Below are positions 29,498 to 38,256 of a DNA stretch of 64,000 nt, in pieces. Every line of letters starts with the position of its first letter. Within the stretch, counting starts at the first letter, position 1. The notes below the pieces were generated by a model. It ran no database searches. It was not told the origin of the DNA and saw nothing but the letters and a program-made list of their open reading frames with translations. A program made the translations under genes and the position numbers. The stretch is from Pseudomonas fluorescens (GTDB lineage: Bacteria > Pseudomonadota > Gammaproteobacteria > Pseudomonadales > Pseudomonadaceae): assembly GCF_001307155.1 (NCBI RefSeq), contig NZ_CP012830.1, positions 372,001 through 436,000 on the forward strand. The letters are read 5' to 3'.

Positions 29498-30412
29498 TCA
29501 GCCTTTTACAGCCCGCCAAACTTTGCTGACGACCATCACACCCGCCAACACCACCGCACCGGCAATAATCCCCGCCACTGCGTTGAGCAACGTCGGCACG
29601 ATAAACCCGGCACCGCCCGCCACCGCGCCGGCACTTTCGATCCAGTGATGCACCACCGGCACACCGTGGGTCAGGATCCCGCCGCCGACCAAAAACATCG
29701 CCGCGGTGCCGATCACCGAGAGGCTTTTCATCATGTACGGCGCGGTGCGCAGGATCGCGCCACCGATGCTTTTGGCCAATTGCCCAGGCTTGCGGGTCAG
29801 CCACAGGCCAAGGTCGTCGAGCTTGACGATACCCGCCACCAGGCCATAGACGCCGATGGTCATGACGATAGCGATGCCTGAAACCACGATCACTTGCTGC
29901 ATCAGCGTTGCACCGGCGACGGTGCCGAGGGTGATGGCGATGATTTCAGCCGAAAGGATAAAGTCGGTGCGCACCGCGCCTTTGATCTTGTCCTGCTCGT
30001 ATGCCACCAGATCTGTCGCCGGATCAGCGACGGCTTCGACCAATTGCGCATGTTCCGCCTGATCTTCAGCCTTGCTGTGCAAAAACGAGTGGGCAAGCTT
30101 TTCGAAGCCTTCGAAACACAAGTAGGCCCCACCGACCATCAACAAGGGTGTGACCAGCCAAGGAACGAATGCACTGATGGCCAACGCCGACGGCACCAGG
30201 ATCAGCTTGTTGCGAAACGAGCCCTTGGCCACGGCCCAGACCACCGGAATTTCCCGCTCGGCGCGGACACCGGATACCTGCTGGGCGTTGAGCGCCAAGT
30301 CGTCGCCGAGCACGCCGGCGGTTTTCTTCGCGGCCATCTTGGTCATCAGCGCGACATCGTCGAGTACGGCGGCGATATCGTCGATCAACACCAGCAAACT
30401 GCTTCCTGCCAT
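29498..30412 (-). CDS. DUF808 family inner-membrane protein
   Basis: 304 aa, several transmembrane helices. Recognised as DUF808 (YedI-like) from [18 protein letters not shown] at the N terminus and the [20 protein letters not shown] and [14 protein letters not shown] segments. No function is known. AAGGA is 10 nt upstream of the ATG. Divergent from the TetR gene, which could control it, though no operator was identified. Confidence 0.9.
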   Translation of the reverse strand: MAGSSLLVLIDDIAAVLDDVALMTKMAAKKTAGVLGDDLALNAQQVSGVRAEREIPVVWAVAKGSFRNKLILVPSALAISAFVPWLVTPLLMVGGAYLCFEGFEKLAHSFLHSKAEDQAEHAQLVEAVADPATDLVAYEQDKIKGAVRTDFILSAEIIAITLGTVAGATLMQQVIVVSGIAIVMTIGVYGLVAGIVKLDDLGLWLTRKPGQLAKSIGGAILRTAPYMMKSLSVIGTAAMFLVGGGILTHGVPVVHHWIESAGAVAGGAGFIVPTLLNAVAGIIAGAVVLAGVMVVSKVWRAVKG

Positions 30413-30544
30413 GGGTCAGGCTTCCTTGGTATATAAATGTTGCGCAGCATAGCGTGCCGCGGTGCCCAAGTGCATTCTTGAGCGCTGCGCGAGGCCGGTG
30501 CTACCATGCGCAACCGCCAGTATCGGCAAGGAATCACCTGGTTT

Positions 30545-31150
30545 ATGAGCACTATCCGCGAGCGCAATAAAGAACTGATCCTGCGTGCCGCCAGTGAAGA
30601 GTTTGCCGACAAAGGCTTCGCTGCGACCAAAACCAGTGACATCGCGGCCAAGGCGGGGTTACCCAAGCCCAACGTCTATTACTACTTCAAATCCAAGGAA
30701 AACCTCTACCGCGAGGTCCTGGAAAGCATCATCGAGCCGATTCTCCAGGCCTCGACGCCGTTCAACGCGGATGGCGTGCCGAGCGAAGTGCTCAGCGGCT
30801 ACATTCGCTCGAAGATTCGCATCTCCCGCGACCTGCCGTTTGCGTCCAAGGTGTTTGCCAGCGAGATCATGCACGGTGCGCCGCACCTGAGCGCCGACCT
30901 GGTCGAACAGCTCAACGCCCAGGCCAAGCACAACATCGACTGCATCCAGACCTGGATCGATCGCGGCCAGATCGCCCCGATCGAGCCCAACCACCTGATG
31001 TTCAGCATCTGGGCCGCGACCCAGACCTACGCCGACTTCGACTGGCAGATCTCCGCCGTCACCGGCAAGGCCAAACTGGATGAAAGCGACTACGAAGCCG
31101 CGGCGCAAACCATCATTCGGTTGGTGCTCAAGGGCTGTGAGCCGGACTGA
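30545..31150 (+). CDS. TetR family regulator, RutR-like
   Basis: 201 aa. The N-terminal TetR helix-turn-helix (TSDIAAKAGLPKPNVYYYF, about residues 28-46) is followed by a C-terminal domain whose motifs (SRDLPFASKVFASEIMHGAP, NHLMFSIWAATQTYADF) resemble E. coli RutR, a pyrimidine/purine-responsive regulator. I start at ATG 30545; 13 codons upstream are open but not conserved in type. Ligand and targets are unknown; no rut or pyd genes are in the window. Confidence 0.88.
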   Translation: MSTIRERNKELILRAASEEFADKGFAATKTSDIAAKAGLPKPNVYYYFKSKENLYREVLESIIEPILQASTPFNADGVPSEVLSGYIRSKIRISRDLPFASKVFASEIMHGAPHLSADLVEQLNAQAKHNIDCIQTWIDRGQIAPIEPNHLMFSIWAATQTYADFDWQISAVTGKAKLDESDYEAAAQTIIRLVLKGCEPD

Positions 31151-31155
31151 TTAAG

Positions 31156-31215
31156 AGATCGCAGCCTTCGGCGGCTCCAACGCGTTCGGCAGGGAGCTGG
31201 CGAAGCCTGCGATCT
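31156..31215. repeat. Imperfect palindrome bounded by AGATCGCAG/CTGCGATCT
   Basis: A 60-bp REP-like element between the converging TetR and esterase genes, with arms continuing as imperfect pairing (CCTTCGGCGGCTCC against GGGAGCTGGCGAAG). It may also end both transcripts. Confidence 0.65.
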
Positions 31216-31222
31216 GTTGGTC

Positions 31223-32290
31223 TCAGGCTTCAGTGCCCATCATCCAACGCAACGCCAGCGGTAGTGATGTTCTCCAGTCCTCCGGGAAGAAGTGTCCCCC
31301 GTCATGGGTGGTGGACTTGACCTCGTTTCCTTCACTAAACAGTTTGCGGAAATCGGCACTCATCTGCTGATTACCCGGCCCTTCCATTTTCCCGTTGATT
31401 ACGTAAACCTTTTTCCCACGAGCCTTGCTCACCGTAGGCGTCGGCTGATTACCGCCGGGTGACAACAGCAACGCTCCGGCATAATCCTCAGGATGTTGTG
31501 CCAACAATGCGCCGGCATGCTGAGAGCCCTGAGAGAACCCCATCAAATAAACACGCTTGCGGTCGATGCATTGTTGCGCGGCCAGTTCTTTCAGGCCGTT
31601 CTGTACCGCTTTATGTGTTCCCTCGAAACCTGGACCGATCCAGCGAAAGCTGTCGACAGCGTTGATCATTTCCGTGCCGTTGATCCCCAACACAATTGCC
31701 CCGGTGTCGGCGAGCGGCTGATAACTCTCATCCACCTCACCGTTGACGCCGTAACCATGCAGCCATACCAACACGGGACGACAAGCCGCCGGAACGGGGA
31801 TAGTTGCAGGAGGACTCAACACTGAAATCGCGCCAACCTTGCCTTTGGCGATCTTTGCGTAACGCTGCTGAGCATTGGCCAACACGCTCTTGAAGGTCGA
31901 CGTCTGACGCAGATCGGCAAAGTCTTCGTCACCCGCCAGCTGCGGACCGAACCACAGGCCTCGGTCATCGGCCACCTTCAAAAAGCGCTCCGCCAGCTTG
32001 TCATCCCCGCGTCGGGCAAATAGCGCCGCCACTTGATAAGGCGCCAGTATTTGCTTGTGGTCTTCACGGGTGGCAGCCAGGTAAACGGCGATAGCCTGCA
32101 GGGTATCCGTGGATTCGAGTTTATCGGCTCTAACCATTAATTCGTCAGCGTCTTCGCTGTTGAGCAACGCGCTGACAACCGGACTTAGCGCCTGAAAAGC
32201 AATGTCATCGGCATCCAGAGTTTCGGCGTGCGCAGAAGAAATGCCTAGAGCCAGAATCGCAGACAGGGTAATACCAAAAAGCGTTTTCAC
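31223..32290 (-). CDS. Secreted esterase, alpha/beta hydrolase
   Basis: 355 aa with a GTG start at 32290, AAGGA 9 nt upstream, and a signal peptide cleaved after SSAHA (residue 22). After an N-terminal helical region (about 30-140) comes an esterase/PHB-depolymerase-like hydrolase domain: oxyanion loop WLHGYG, nucleophile elbow GFSQGS, and terminal His in HDGGHFFPEDW. Substrate unknown. A longer start is possible but would hide the signal peptide. Confidence 0.85.
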   Translation of the reverse strand: MKTLFGITLSAILALGISSAHAETLDADDIAFQALSPVVSALLNSEDADELMVRADKLESTDTLQAIAVYLAATREDHKQILAPYQVAALFARRGDDKLAERFLKVADDRGLWFGPQLAGDEDFADLRQTSTFKSVLANAQQRYAKIAKGKVGAISVLSPPATIPVPAACRPVLVWLHGYGVNGEVDESYQPLADTGAIVLGINGTEMINAVDSFRWIGPGFEGTHKAVQNGLKELAAQQCIDRKRVYLMGFSQGSQHAGALLAQHPEDYAGALLLSPGGNQPTPTVSKARGKKVYVINGKMEGPGNQQMSADFRKLFSEGNEVKSTTHDGGHFFPEDWRTSLPLALRWMMGTEA

Positions 32291-32393
32291 GCGGGATCTT
32301 CCTTGATACAGAACGAGAGGGGGCGACAGTCTATAGACGTCACCCTCTCTCGTCACCGCTATCCCTTAACAGACGATATCGGCTTACTCCAGA

Positions 32394-32834
32394 TCAAGCA
32401 CTGACTCCCGCATCCGCCCGCAACCCCTGTTCCTCGATGGCGTTGATCGCGCATTGCTCGTCGATGTCCGAGGTGTCGCCGCTGATGCCGATGGCCCCCA
32501 GCACAACCCCGTCCTGATCACGAATCAGCACCCCGCCCGGCGCGGGCACGACGCTGCCCTGCCCCAGGCTGTTCAACGCAGCGATAAACGCCGGGCGCTG
32601 TTGCGCGTCCAGTGCCAATAGCCGCGAGCCTTTACCCAGCGCGATCGCGCCCCAGGCTTTGCCGATGGCGATCTGTGGACGAAGCAGGCTCGCGCCGTCT
32701 TCGCGTTGCAGGCTCAACAAATGCCCGCCCGCATCGAGTACTGCAATGGTCAGCGGTGCCGCGGCGATCTTGCGCCCCGCAACGATAGCCCGATTGGTCA
32801 GGCTGACTGCGACTTTCAAGGTTAAAGCGCTCAT
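32394..32834 (-). CDS. GlcG/HbpS family protein (DUF336)
   Basis: 146 aa. The fold signature is clear: APLTIAVLDAGGHLLSLQRED, IGKAWGA and GGVLIRDQDGVVLGAIGISGD. Members are found beside glycolate, glyoxylate and diol genes and some bind heme; their role is not settled. Start at ATG 32834 with AAGGA 8 nt upstream; the frame is open 80 codons further but across the promoter region. Divergent from gcl and sharing a control region with two GntR-type palindromes, so probably coregulated. Confidence 0.9.
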   Translation of the reverse strand: MSALTLKVAVSLTNRAIVAGRKIAAAPLTIAVLDAGGHLLSLQREDGASLLRPQIAIGKAWGAIALGKGSRLLALDAQQRPAFIAALNSLGQGSVVPAPGGVLIRDQDGVVLGAIGISGDTSDIDEQCAINAIEEQGLRADAGVSA

Positions 32835-32925
32835 GGGTGCCGTCCTTATCTTGTTATGGGAAAGCCTTTGGGGTTCTTTTGCTCCGAAGCCCGACGCGAC
32901 AAATAGAACACAATGAATTATTTTT

Positions 32926-32935
32926 TTGTATACAA
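32926..32935. promoter_or_regulatory. TTGTATACAA operator, gcl/GlcG-like divergent region
   Basis: A perfect 10-bp palindrome of the kind bound by GntR-family (FadR-type) repressors, 92 bp upstream of the GlcG-like start. An identical copy lies at 33065. Confidence 0.6.
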
Positions 32936-33020
32936 TAATTCTCGAAATACGGCTCATGCGACGAAACGCCACAGTATTTATGGCCCTCCAACGAATGAAA
33001 CAGCCGCTTGAGAAAATGGA

Positions 33021-33050
33021 TTGACCTGCGCCGTCCGCCGTGAATACACT
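33021..33050 (+). promoter_or_regulatory. Putative sigma-70 promoter of the gcl operon
   Basis: TTGACC (33021-33026) and TACACT (33045-33050), spacing 18 bp, with a predicted start near 33057. The second TTGTATACAA lies just downstream, a position suited to repression. Confidence 0.6.
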
Positions 33051-33064
33051 CTGCGCAAAGCCAC

Positions 33065-33074
33065 TTGTATACAA
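33065..33074. promoter_or_regulatory. TTGTATACAA operator downstream of the gcl promoter
   Basis: An identical perfect palindrome 139 bp from the first, between the predicted gcl transcription start and the gcl ribosome site. Two copies could bind a repressor tetramer or loop. Confidence 0.62.
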
Positions 33075-33101
33075 TTACAAAACGTAAAGAGGCACAAAAC
33101 C

Positions 33102-34877
33102 ATGAGCAAAATGAGAGCAATCGAAGCCGCCGTTCTGGTGATGCGCCGTGAAGGGGTTGATACCGCTTTTGGCATTCCGGGCGCTGCAATCAACCCGCTG
33201 TACTCCGCCCTGCAAAAGGTCGGCGGCATCGATCACGTCCTCGCTCGCCACGTTGAAGGCGCCTCGCACATGGCCGAGGGTTACACCCGCACCAAGGCTG
33301 GCAACATCGGCGTGTGCATCGGCACCTCCGGCCCTGCCGGTACCGACATGGTCACCGGGCTTTACAGCGCCTCGGCCGACTCGATCCCGATTCTTTGCAT
33401 CACCGGGCAAGCACCCCGTGCCCGTATGCACAAGGAAGACTTCCAGGCCGTCGATATCACCAGCATCGTCAAGCCGGTGACCAAATGGGCGACCACCGTT
33501 CTGGAGCCGGGCCAGGTGCCTTACGCGTTCCAGAAAGCCTTCTATGAAATGCGCTCCGGCCGTCCGGGCCCGGTACTGATCGACCTGCCGTTCGACGTGC
33601 AGATGGCTGAAATCGAATTCGACATCGACACCTACGAACCACTGCCATTGGCCAAGCCCGCGGCAACCCGCAAGCAAGTCGAGAAAGCCCTGGCCATGCT
33701 CGATCAGGCTGAACGTCCATTGCTGGTAGCCGGCGGCGGCATCATCAACGCCGATGCCAGCGACCTGTTGGTGGAATTCGCCGAGCTGACCGGTATTCCG
33801 GTGATCCCGACCCTGATGGGCTGGGGCACGATCCCGGACGATCACCCGCTGATGGTCGGTATGGTTGGCCTGCAGACTTCGCACCGTTACGGCAACGCGA
33901 CGATGCTCAAGTCCGACGTGGTGCTGGGTGTGGGTAACCGTTGGGCCAACCGTCACACCGGTTCGGTCGACGTCTACACCGAAGGCCGCAAATTCATCCA
34001 CGTCGACATCGAGCCGACCCAGATCGGCCGCGTATTCACCCCGGACCAGGGCATCGTTTCCGACGCCGGCCTGGCGTTGAAAATGTTCATCGAAGTCGCC
34101 CGCGAGTGGAAAGTCGCCGGCAAACTGAAGGATCGCAGCGCCTGGTTGCAAGACTGCCAGCAACGCAAGGCCAGCCTGCACCGCAAGACTCACTTCGACA
34201 ACGTGCCGGTCAAACCGCAGCGCGTGTACGAAGAGATGAACCAGGTGTTCGGCAAAGACACCTGCTACGTCAGCACCATCGGTCTGTCGCAGATTGCCGG
34301 CGCGCAGTTCCTGCACGTCTACAAACCGCGTCACTGGATCAACTGCGGTCAGGCCGGCCCTCTGGGCTGGACCATTCCGGCAGCGCTGGGCGTGGTCAAG
34401 GCCGATCCGAGCCGTAAGGTCGTGGCACTCTCGGGCGACTATGACTTCCAGTTCATGATCGAAGAACTGGCGGTGGGCGCGCAGTTCAAACTGCCGTACA
34501 TCCACGTTGTGGTGAACAACTCATACCTGGGTCTGATCCGTCAGGCGCAGCGCGGTTTCGACATGGACTACTGTGTGCAATTGTCCTTCGACAACCTCAA
34601 CGCACCGGAGCTCAATGGTTACGGGGTGGACCACGTAGCGGTTGCCGAAGGTTTGGGTTGCAAGGCGTTGCGCGTGTTCGAGCCGGCGGGCATCGCCCCT
34701 GCCCTGCGCAAGGCCGAGGAGCTGATCGAGGAGTTCAAGGTTCCGGTGATCGTCGAGATCATCCTGGAGCGCGTGACCAACATTTCCATGGGCACCGAGA
34801 TCAACGCCGTCAACGAATTCGAGGACCTGGCGCTGGTCGGCAGCGACGCACCGACAGCGATTTCGTTGCTGGATTAA
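33102..34877 (+). CDS. gcl: Glyoxylate carboligase (tartronate-semialdehyde synthase)
   Basis: 591 aa, the exact family length. Joins two glyoxylate to tartronate semialdehyde and CO2, using ThDP and FAD. N-terminal ThDP-binding [20 protein letters not shown] carries Val in place of the usual catalytic Glu, as in true Gcl. The C-terminal [14 protein letters not shown] holds the Mg/ThDP motif. AAAGAGG is 9 nt upstream of ATG 33102. First gene of gcl-hyi-glxR-ttuD-pyk; the frame is open 27 codons upstream but that part is promoter. Confidence 0.97.
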   Translation: MSKMRAIEAAVLVMRREGVDTAFGIPGAAINPLYSALQKVGGIDHVLARHVEGASHMAEGYTRTKAGNIGVCIGTSGPAGTDMVTGLYSASADSIPILCITGQAPRARMHKEDFQAVDITSIVKPVTKWATTVLEPGQVPYAFQKAFYEMRSGRPGPVLIDLPFDVQMAEIEFDIDTYEPLPLAKPAATRKQVEKALAMLDQAERPLLVAGGGIINADASDLLVEFAELTGIPVIPTLMGWGTIPDDHPLMVGMVGLQTSHRYGNATMLKSDVVLGVGNRWANRHTGSVDVYTEGRKFIHVDIEPTQIGRVFTPDQGIVSDAGLALKMFIEVAREWKVAGKLKDRSAWLQDCQQRKASLHRKTHFDNVPVKPQRVYEEMNQVFGKDTCYVSTIGLSQIAGAQFLHVYKPRHWINCGQAGPLGWTIPAALGVVKADPSRKVVALSGDYDFQFMIEELAVGAQFKLPYIHVVVNNSYLGLIRQAQRGFDMDYCVQLSFDNLNAPELNGYGVDHVAVAEGLGCKALRVFEPAGIAPALRKAEELIEEFKVPVIVEIILERVTNISMGTEINAVNEFEDLALVGSDAPTAISLLD

Positions 34878-34890
34878 GAATGACTTGTCA

Positions 34891-34997
34891 CCTGTAGCAG
34901 CTGCCGAGGCACGAGGCTGCGTTGGGCTGCGAAGCGGCCCCCGACGGCGGTCCTGCGGACACGCAACGCAGCCTCGTGCCTCGGCAGCTGCTACAGG
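34891..34997. repeat. REP-like element with perfect 34-bp inverted arms
   Basis: CCTGTAGCAGCTGCCGAGGC begins the left arm (34891-34924), which is an exact inverted copy of 34964-34997, with a 39-bp GC-rich centre. It sits inside the operon between gcl and hyi and would form a very stable mRNA hairpin. Confidence 0.92.
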
Positions 34998-35022
34998 CAC
35001 ATATTTTTTACAGGAGACCACC

Positions 35023-35805
35023 ATGCCGCGTTTCGCAGCCAACCTGTCCATGCTGTTTACCGAGCAGGATTTTCTTGCCCGCTTTGAAGCGGCCGCCAAA
35101 GCCGGCTTCAGTGGTGTCGAATACCTGTTCCCTTACGATTTCAGCTCCGCCGACATCAAGGCTCAACTGGATGCCAACGGTCTGACCCAAGTGCTGTTCA
35201 ACCTGCCGGCCGGTGACTGGGCCAAGGGTGAACGCGGGATCGCCTGCCACCCGGATCGCGTGGAAGAGTTCCGCGCCGGCGTCGATCTGGCGATCGCTTA
35301 TGCACAGGTTCTGGGCAACACCCAAGTCAACTGCCTGGCCGGTATCCGCCCACAAGGCGTCGACGACGCCACCGTGGAAAAGACCTTTGTCGCCAACCTC
35401 AAATATGCCGCCGACAAGCTGCAAGCGGTGGGCATCAAACTGGTAATGGAAGCAATCAATACCCGCGACATCCCGGGCTTCTACTTGAACAACACCGCCC
35501 AGGCGCTGTCGATTCGCGAACAAGTGGGCAGCGCCAACCTGTTCCTGCAATACGACATCTACCACATGCAAATCATGGAGGGTGACCTGGCCCGCACCAT
35601 GGCCACGCACCTGGAAGAGATCAACCACATTCAACTGGCCGACAACCCGGGCCGCAACGAGCCGGGCACCGGTGAAATCAACTACCGCTTCCTGTTCGAA
35701 CACCTGGACCGCATCGGCTACCAGGGCTGGATCGGCTGTGAATACAAGCCGCTGACCACCACTGAAGCGGGTCTTGGCTGGTTGAAAACCCATAACGCAA
35801 TCTGA
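35023..35805 (+). CDS. hyi: Hydroxypyruvate isomerase
   Basis: 260 aa TIM-barrel enzyme that interconverts hydroxypyruvate and tartronate semialdehyde. N terminus MPRFAANLSMLFTE is diagnostic; the metal-site Glu residues appear in VMEAINTRDIPGF and GCEYKP, with Asp/His in QYDIYHMQIMEGD. CAGGAGA is 5-6 nt upstream of ATG 35023. Follows gcl after the palindromic element. Confidence 0.96.
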   Translation: MPRFAANLSMLFTEQDFLARFEAAAKAGFSGVEYLFPYDFSSADIKAQLDANGLTQVLFNLPAGDWAKGERGIACHPDRVEEFRAGVDLAIAYAQVLGNTQVNCLAGIRPQGVDDATVEKTFVANLKYAADKLQAVGIKLVMEAINTRDIPGFYLNNTAQALSIREQVGSANLFLQYDIYHMQIMEGDLARTMATHLEEINHIQLADNPGRNEPGTGEINYRFLFEHLDRIGYQGWIGCEYKPLTTTEAGLGWLKTHNAI

Positions 35806-35826
35806 TCGAAGACCGCGTCATCGTTC

Positions 35827-35853
35827 ATCGCGGGCAAGCCTTGCTCCTACAGG
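35827..35853. repeat. Solitary REP arm, GTAGGAGCAAGG family
   Basis: ATCGCGGGCAAGCCTTGCTC followed by CTACAGG, a single arm without its distant partner. A short CCTGTAGG at 35865-35872 can pair with its CCTACAGG end to make a small hairpin between hyi and glxR. Confidence 0.7.
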
Positions 35854-35913
35854 AGTCAGGTTTACCTGTAGGTGGAATTGCGAACAGAGCTATAAAAACA
35901 AGAGGATTTTCTC

Positions 35914-36804
35914 ATGGCTAAAATCGGATTTATCGGCACCGGCATCATGGGCCACCCAATGGCGTTGAACCTGCAGAAAGCCGGTCACAGCCTGTTCCTG
36001 TCGGCGCACCACGACGCTGCTCCGGCTGACCTGCTTGCCGCTGGCGCGGTCGCCCTGGCGAGCCCGAAAGAAGTCGCTCAGGAAGCCGAATTCATCATCA
36101 TCATGGTGCCGGATACCCCACAAGTCGACGACGTGCTGTTCCGTGCCGATGGCGTCGCCGCCGGTGTTGGCAAAGGCAAAGTGGTCATCGACATGAGCTC
36201 GATCTCGCCGACCGCGACCAAAGCCTTCGCGGCGAAGATCAACGAGAAAGGCGCGCAATACCTTGACGCTCCGGTGTCCGGTGGTGAAGTCGGTGCCAAG
36301 GCTGCGACCCTGAGCATCATGGTCGGTGGCGACAGCGATGCGTTCGAACGCGCGCTGCCGCTGTTCCAGAGCATGGGCAAGAACATCACCCTGGTCGGCG
36401 GCAATGGCGACGGTCAAACCGCCAAAGTGGCGAACCAGATCATCGTGGCGCTGAACATCCAGGCCGTGGCCGAAGCCTTGCTGTTCGCCTCCAAGAACGG
36501 TGCCGATCCTGCCAAGGTCCGTGAAGCGCTGATGGGCGGTTTCGCCTCCTCGAAGATCCTTGAAGTACATGGAGAGCGCATGATCAAAGGCACCTTCGAT
36601 CCAGGCTTCCGCATCAGCCTGCATCAGAAGGACCTCAACCTGGCGTTGGCCGGTGCGCGCGAATTGGGCATCAACCTGCCCAACACCGCGGGCACCCAGC
36701 AAGTGTTCAGCACCTGCGCGGCCCTCGGTGGTAGCAACTGGGACCACTCGGCGCTGATCAAAGGACTGGAACACATGGCGAACTTCTCGATTCGCGATAA
36801 GTAA
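35914..36804 (+). CDS. glxR: Tartronate semialdehyde reductase
   Basis: 296 aa beta-hydroxyacid dehydrogenase; reduces tartronate semialdehyde to D-glycerate with NAD(P)H. Rossmann motif GFIGTGIMGHPMA at the N terminus, substrate loop DAPVSGGEVGA (about 120-130) and catalytic Lys in GQTAKVANQ. AGAGGA is 7 nt upstream of the ATG, directly after AAAAACAA, an Hfq/Crc-type AAnAAnAA motif. Third gene of the operon. Confidence 0.96.
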   Translation: MAKIGFIGTGIMGHPMALNLQKAGHSLFLSAHHDAAPADLLAAGAVALASPKEVAQEAEFIIIMVPDTPQVDDVLFRADGVAAGVGKGKVVIDMSSISPTATKAFAAKINEKGAQYLDAPVSGGEVGAKAATLSIMVGGDSDAFERALPLFQSMGKNITLVGGNGDGQTAKVANQIIVALNIQAVAEALLFASKNGADPAKVREALMGGFASSKILEVHGERMIKGTFDPGFRISLHQKDLNLALAGARELGINLPNTAGTQQVFSTCAALGGSNWDHSALIKGLEHMANFSIRDK

Positions 36805-36810
36805 GCCCTG

Positions 36811-36839
36811 CTACAGAGGGTTAGCTTGACCCTCTGTAG
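36811..36839 (+). promoter_or_regulatory. Hairpin overlapping a REP arm, glxR-ttuD gap
   Basis: A perfect 11-bp stem CTACAGAGGGT/ACCCTCTGTAG with a 7-nt loop, starting 7 bp after the glxR stop. Its right arm shares bases 36834-36839 with the REP arm that follows, so the two hairpins exclude each other. Confidence 0.6.
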
Positions 36840-36924
36840 GAGCAAGGCTTGCCCGCGATCGAATCGCCTCGGTGCAGCTGAAACACCGTGGTGTCTGGAT
36901 CGCGGGCAAGCCTTGCTCCTACAG
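36834..36924. repeat. REP-like palindrome pair, GTAGGAGCAAGG family
   Basis: Perfect 26-bp arms (36834-36859 and 36899-36924) around 39 bp, between glxR and ttuD. Confidence 0.88.
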
Positions 36925-36949
36925 GGGCTATGCAAGTCTCGATATCCCC

Positions 36950-36960
36950 AATAACAAGAA
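36950..36960 (+). promoter_or_regulatory. AATAACAAGAA motif (Hfq/Crc-type) before ttuD
   Basis: Contains AATAACAA, an exact match to the AAnAAnAA pattern used by Hfq/Crc for carbon catabolite repression in Pseudomonas, 15-25 nt before the ttuD start and just before its GGGAG ribosome site. Confidence 0.5.
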
Positions 36961-36975
36961 TTCCGGGAGCCCGCC

Positions 36976-38256
36976 ATGTCGGTCGATCCGCAACAATTCC
37001 TGCGCGAGCTGTTTGCCACAGCCATCGACGCGGCCCATCCGCAGCAGGTCCTCGAAGCCCATCTACCGAAAGATCGCAGCGGTCGGGTGATCGTCATTGG
37101 TGCCGGCAAAGCCGCCGCGGCCATGGCCCAAGTGGTCGAGCGCTGCTGGCAGGGCGAAGTGTCTGGCCTGGTGGTCACCCGCTACGGTCACGGCGCCCCT
37201 TGCGAAAAAATCGAAGTGGTCGAAGCCGCCCACCCAGTGCCTGATGCGGCCGGTCTGGCGGTAGCCAAACGGGTGCTGGAACTGGTCAGTAACCTGAGCG
37301 CAGACGACCGGGTGATCTTCCTGCTCTCGGGTGGCGGTTCGGCCCTGCTCGCCCTGCCCGCAGCCGGTATCACTCTGGCCGACAAACAGGCGATCAACAA
37401 AGCCCTGCTCAAATCCGGCGCAACCATCGGCGAGATGAACTGCGTGCGCAAGCACCTCTCGGCGATCAAGGGCGGCCGCCTCGGTAAAGCCTGCTGGCCA
37501 GCCACTGTTTATACCTACGCGATTTCCGATGTCCCGGGCGACCTCGCCACGGTGATTGCTTCCGGCCCGACCGTGGCCGATCCGAGCACCTCGGCTGAAG
37601 CCCTGGCGATCCTCAAGCGCTACGCCATCGAGGTTCCGGCGTCGGTACGCAGCTGGTTGCAAAGTCCCGAATCGGAGACGGTAAAACCGGGTGACCCGAG
37701 CCTTGCCCGCAACCATTTCCAGTTGATCGCCCGACCACAGCAATCCCTGGAAGCGGCAGCGGTGAAAGCCCGCCAGGCCGGTTTCAGCCCGTTGATCCTC
37801 GGCGATCTGGAAGGCGAATCCCGCGAAGTGGCGAAAGTCCATGCCGGGATCGCGCGCCAGGTGGTACTGCACGCTCAGCCGTTGGCGGCGCCCTGCGTGA
37901 TTCTCTCTGGCGGCGAAACCACCGTCACCGTGCGCGGCAATGGTCGAGGCGGACGCAACGCCGAGTTCCTGCTCAGCCTGACCGACAGCCTCAAAGGTCT
38001 GCCCGGCGTCTACGCGCTGGCCGGTGATACCGATGGCATCGACGGCTCCGAAGATAACGCCGGCGCAATCATGACCCCGGACAGCTACGCCCGCGCCACG
38101 GCTCTCGGTTTGAGCGCCAGCGACGAGTTGGACAACAACAATGGCTATGGCTATTTCGCAGCGCTCGACGGGCTGATCGTCACCGAGCCGACGCGCACCA
38201 ACGTCAACGACTTCCGCGCCATCCTGATCCTCGAGAGCCCTGAACATGACGCCTGA
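36976..38256 (+). CDS. ttuD: Glycerate 2-kinase (MOFRL family; often called hydroxypyruvate reductase)
   Basis: 426 aa. N-terminal DUF4147 region with VIGAGKAAAAMA and LLSGGGSALLALP nucleotide loops, and C-terminal MOFRL domain with SGGETTVTVRGNGRGGRNAEF and AGDTDGIDGSED. The family phosphorylates D-glycerate to 2-phosphoglycerate; the older name hydroxypyruvate reductase is probably a misnomer. 2-phosphoglycerate then needs enolase (not in this window) before the pyruvate kinase encoded next. Overlaps pyk by 11 nt. Confidence 0.94.
   Translation: MSVDPQQFLRELFATAIDAAHPQQVLEAHLPKDRSGRVIVIGAGKAAAAMAQVVERCWQGEVSGLVVTRYGHGAPCEKIEVVEAAHPVPDAAGLAVAKRVLELVSNLSADDRVIFLLSGGGSALLALPAAGITLADKQAINKALLKSGATIGEMNCVRKHLSAIKGGRLGKACWPATVYTYAISDVPGDLATVIASGPTVADPSTSAEALAILKRYAIEVPASVRSWLQSPESETVKPGDPSLARNHFQLIARPQQSLEAAAVKARQAGFSPLILGDLEGESREVAKVHAGIARQVVLHAQPLAAPCVILSGGETTVTVRGNGRGGRNAEFLLSLTDSLKGLPGVYALAGDTDGIDGSEDNAGAIMTPDSYARATALGLSASDELDNNNGYGYFAALDGLIVTEPTRTNVNDFRAILILESPEHDA

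Noticed and set aside
33075..34505. A 476-codon minus-strand frame
   Set aside because: Antisense to gcl; shadow.
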